Below are positions 63,974 to 64,000 of a stretch of 64,000 nucleotides of DNA, one piece after another. A program made the position numbers and the translations under genes. Positions within the stretch are counted from its first letter, which is position 1, and each line of letters opens with the position of its first letter. The stretch covers positions 372,001-436,000 of the forward strand of contig NZ_JANFAU010000004.1 in NCBI RefSeq assembly GCF_026130605.1. Direction: 5' to 3'. Origin of the DNA: Sphingomonas lycopersici (lineage in GTDB: Bacteria; Pseudomonadota; Alphaproteobacteria; Sphingomonadales; Sphingomonadaceae). Under the pieces are notes generated by a model, which was given only the letters and a program-made list of their open reading frames with translations, made no database searches and had not been told where the DNA came from.

Positions 63974-64000
63974 GGCTTGCATTCCCTTCCCGGTCTGGAA

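Overview
The window is high-GC alphaproteobacterial DNA, most likely from a Sphingomonas-type bacterium. The reasons are TonB-dependent receptors with Ala-rich signal peptides, MlaA/YkgJ/VOC/SRPBCC housekeeping genes of sphingomonad style, many small overlapping operons (ATGA, GTGA and TGATG junctions) and dispersed palindromic repeats. I see no rRNA, tRNA, CRISPR array, insertion sequence or prophage. About 63 protein genes are supported. No gene names were checked against a database.

Layout. 1-197: start of an AraC-type regulator, cut by the edge. 229-4311 (minus): alpha/beta hydrolase, DUF4331, HupE/UreJ, a small membrane protein and DUF4198, tightly coupled and possibly a metal-handling operon. 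4451-7091: MTA/SAH nucleosidase, YkgJ Fe-S/Zn cluster protein and FAD monooxygenase. 7190-11336 (minus): chromate operon of rhodanese-ChrB, ChrA, tandem DUF1259 and a beta-propeller lipoprotein, with a good sigma70-like promoter. 11483-16037 (minus): metalloprotease, P1 peptidase and GH92 glycosidase. 16143-17618: VOC protein, then ArsR and SRPBCC.

17745-31971 is the most interesting part, a substrate-specific uptake and catabolism island: VOC protein, FeaR-like AraC regulator, TonB receptor 1 with cupin 1, LysR regulator, then TonB receptor 2, Tat-exported sulfatase, MFS transporter, cupin 2, SDR and zinc alcohol dehydrogenase. Almost every junction is overlapping. The two cupins are paralogues of the 2,4'-dihydroxyacetophenone dioxygenase type. 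Together the set suggests uptake of a sulfated aromatic side-chain compound, desulfation, oxidation to a ketone and C-C cleavage; the substrate is not known.

31993-47634: an NHL-propeller/M23 fusion, NTF2 and XRE-MmyB pair, DUF1801, DUF188, SMR efflux pump, DUF885 peptidase, S33 hydrolase, a SorA/SorB-like sulfite dehydrogenase pair, SDR, NTF2-like protein, S10 carboxypeptidase, amidohydrolase and DsbA-like protein. 47787-55960: the complete Kdp potassium system, with kdpD divergent from orf27-kdpF-kdpA-kdpB-kdpC-kdpE. 56098-63973: M20 peptidase, a small membrane protein, MlaA, AraC regulator, alpha/beta hydrolase, crotonase, METTL7-like methyltransferase and a PIN/AbrB toxin-antitoxin pair.

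Interspersed repeats include a family of about 130-170 bp elements ending in CTAGTGG (28.1, 39.9 and 57.7 kb) and GC-rich hairpin repeats at 40.35, 50.5 and 56.0 kb.
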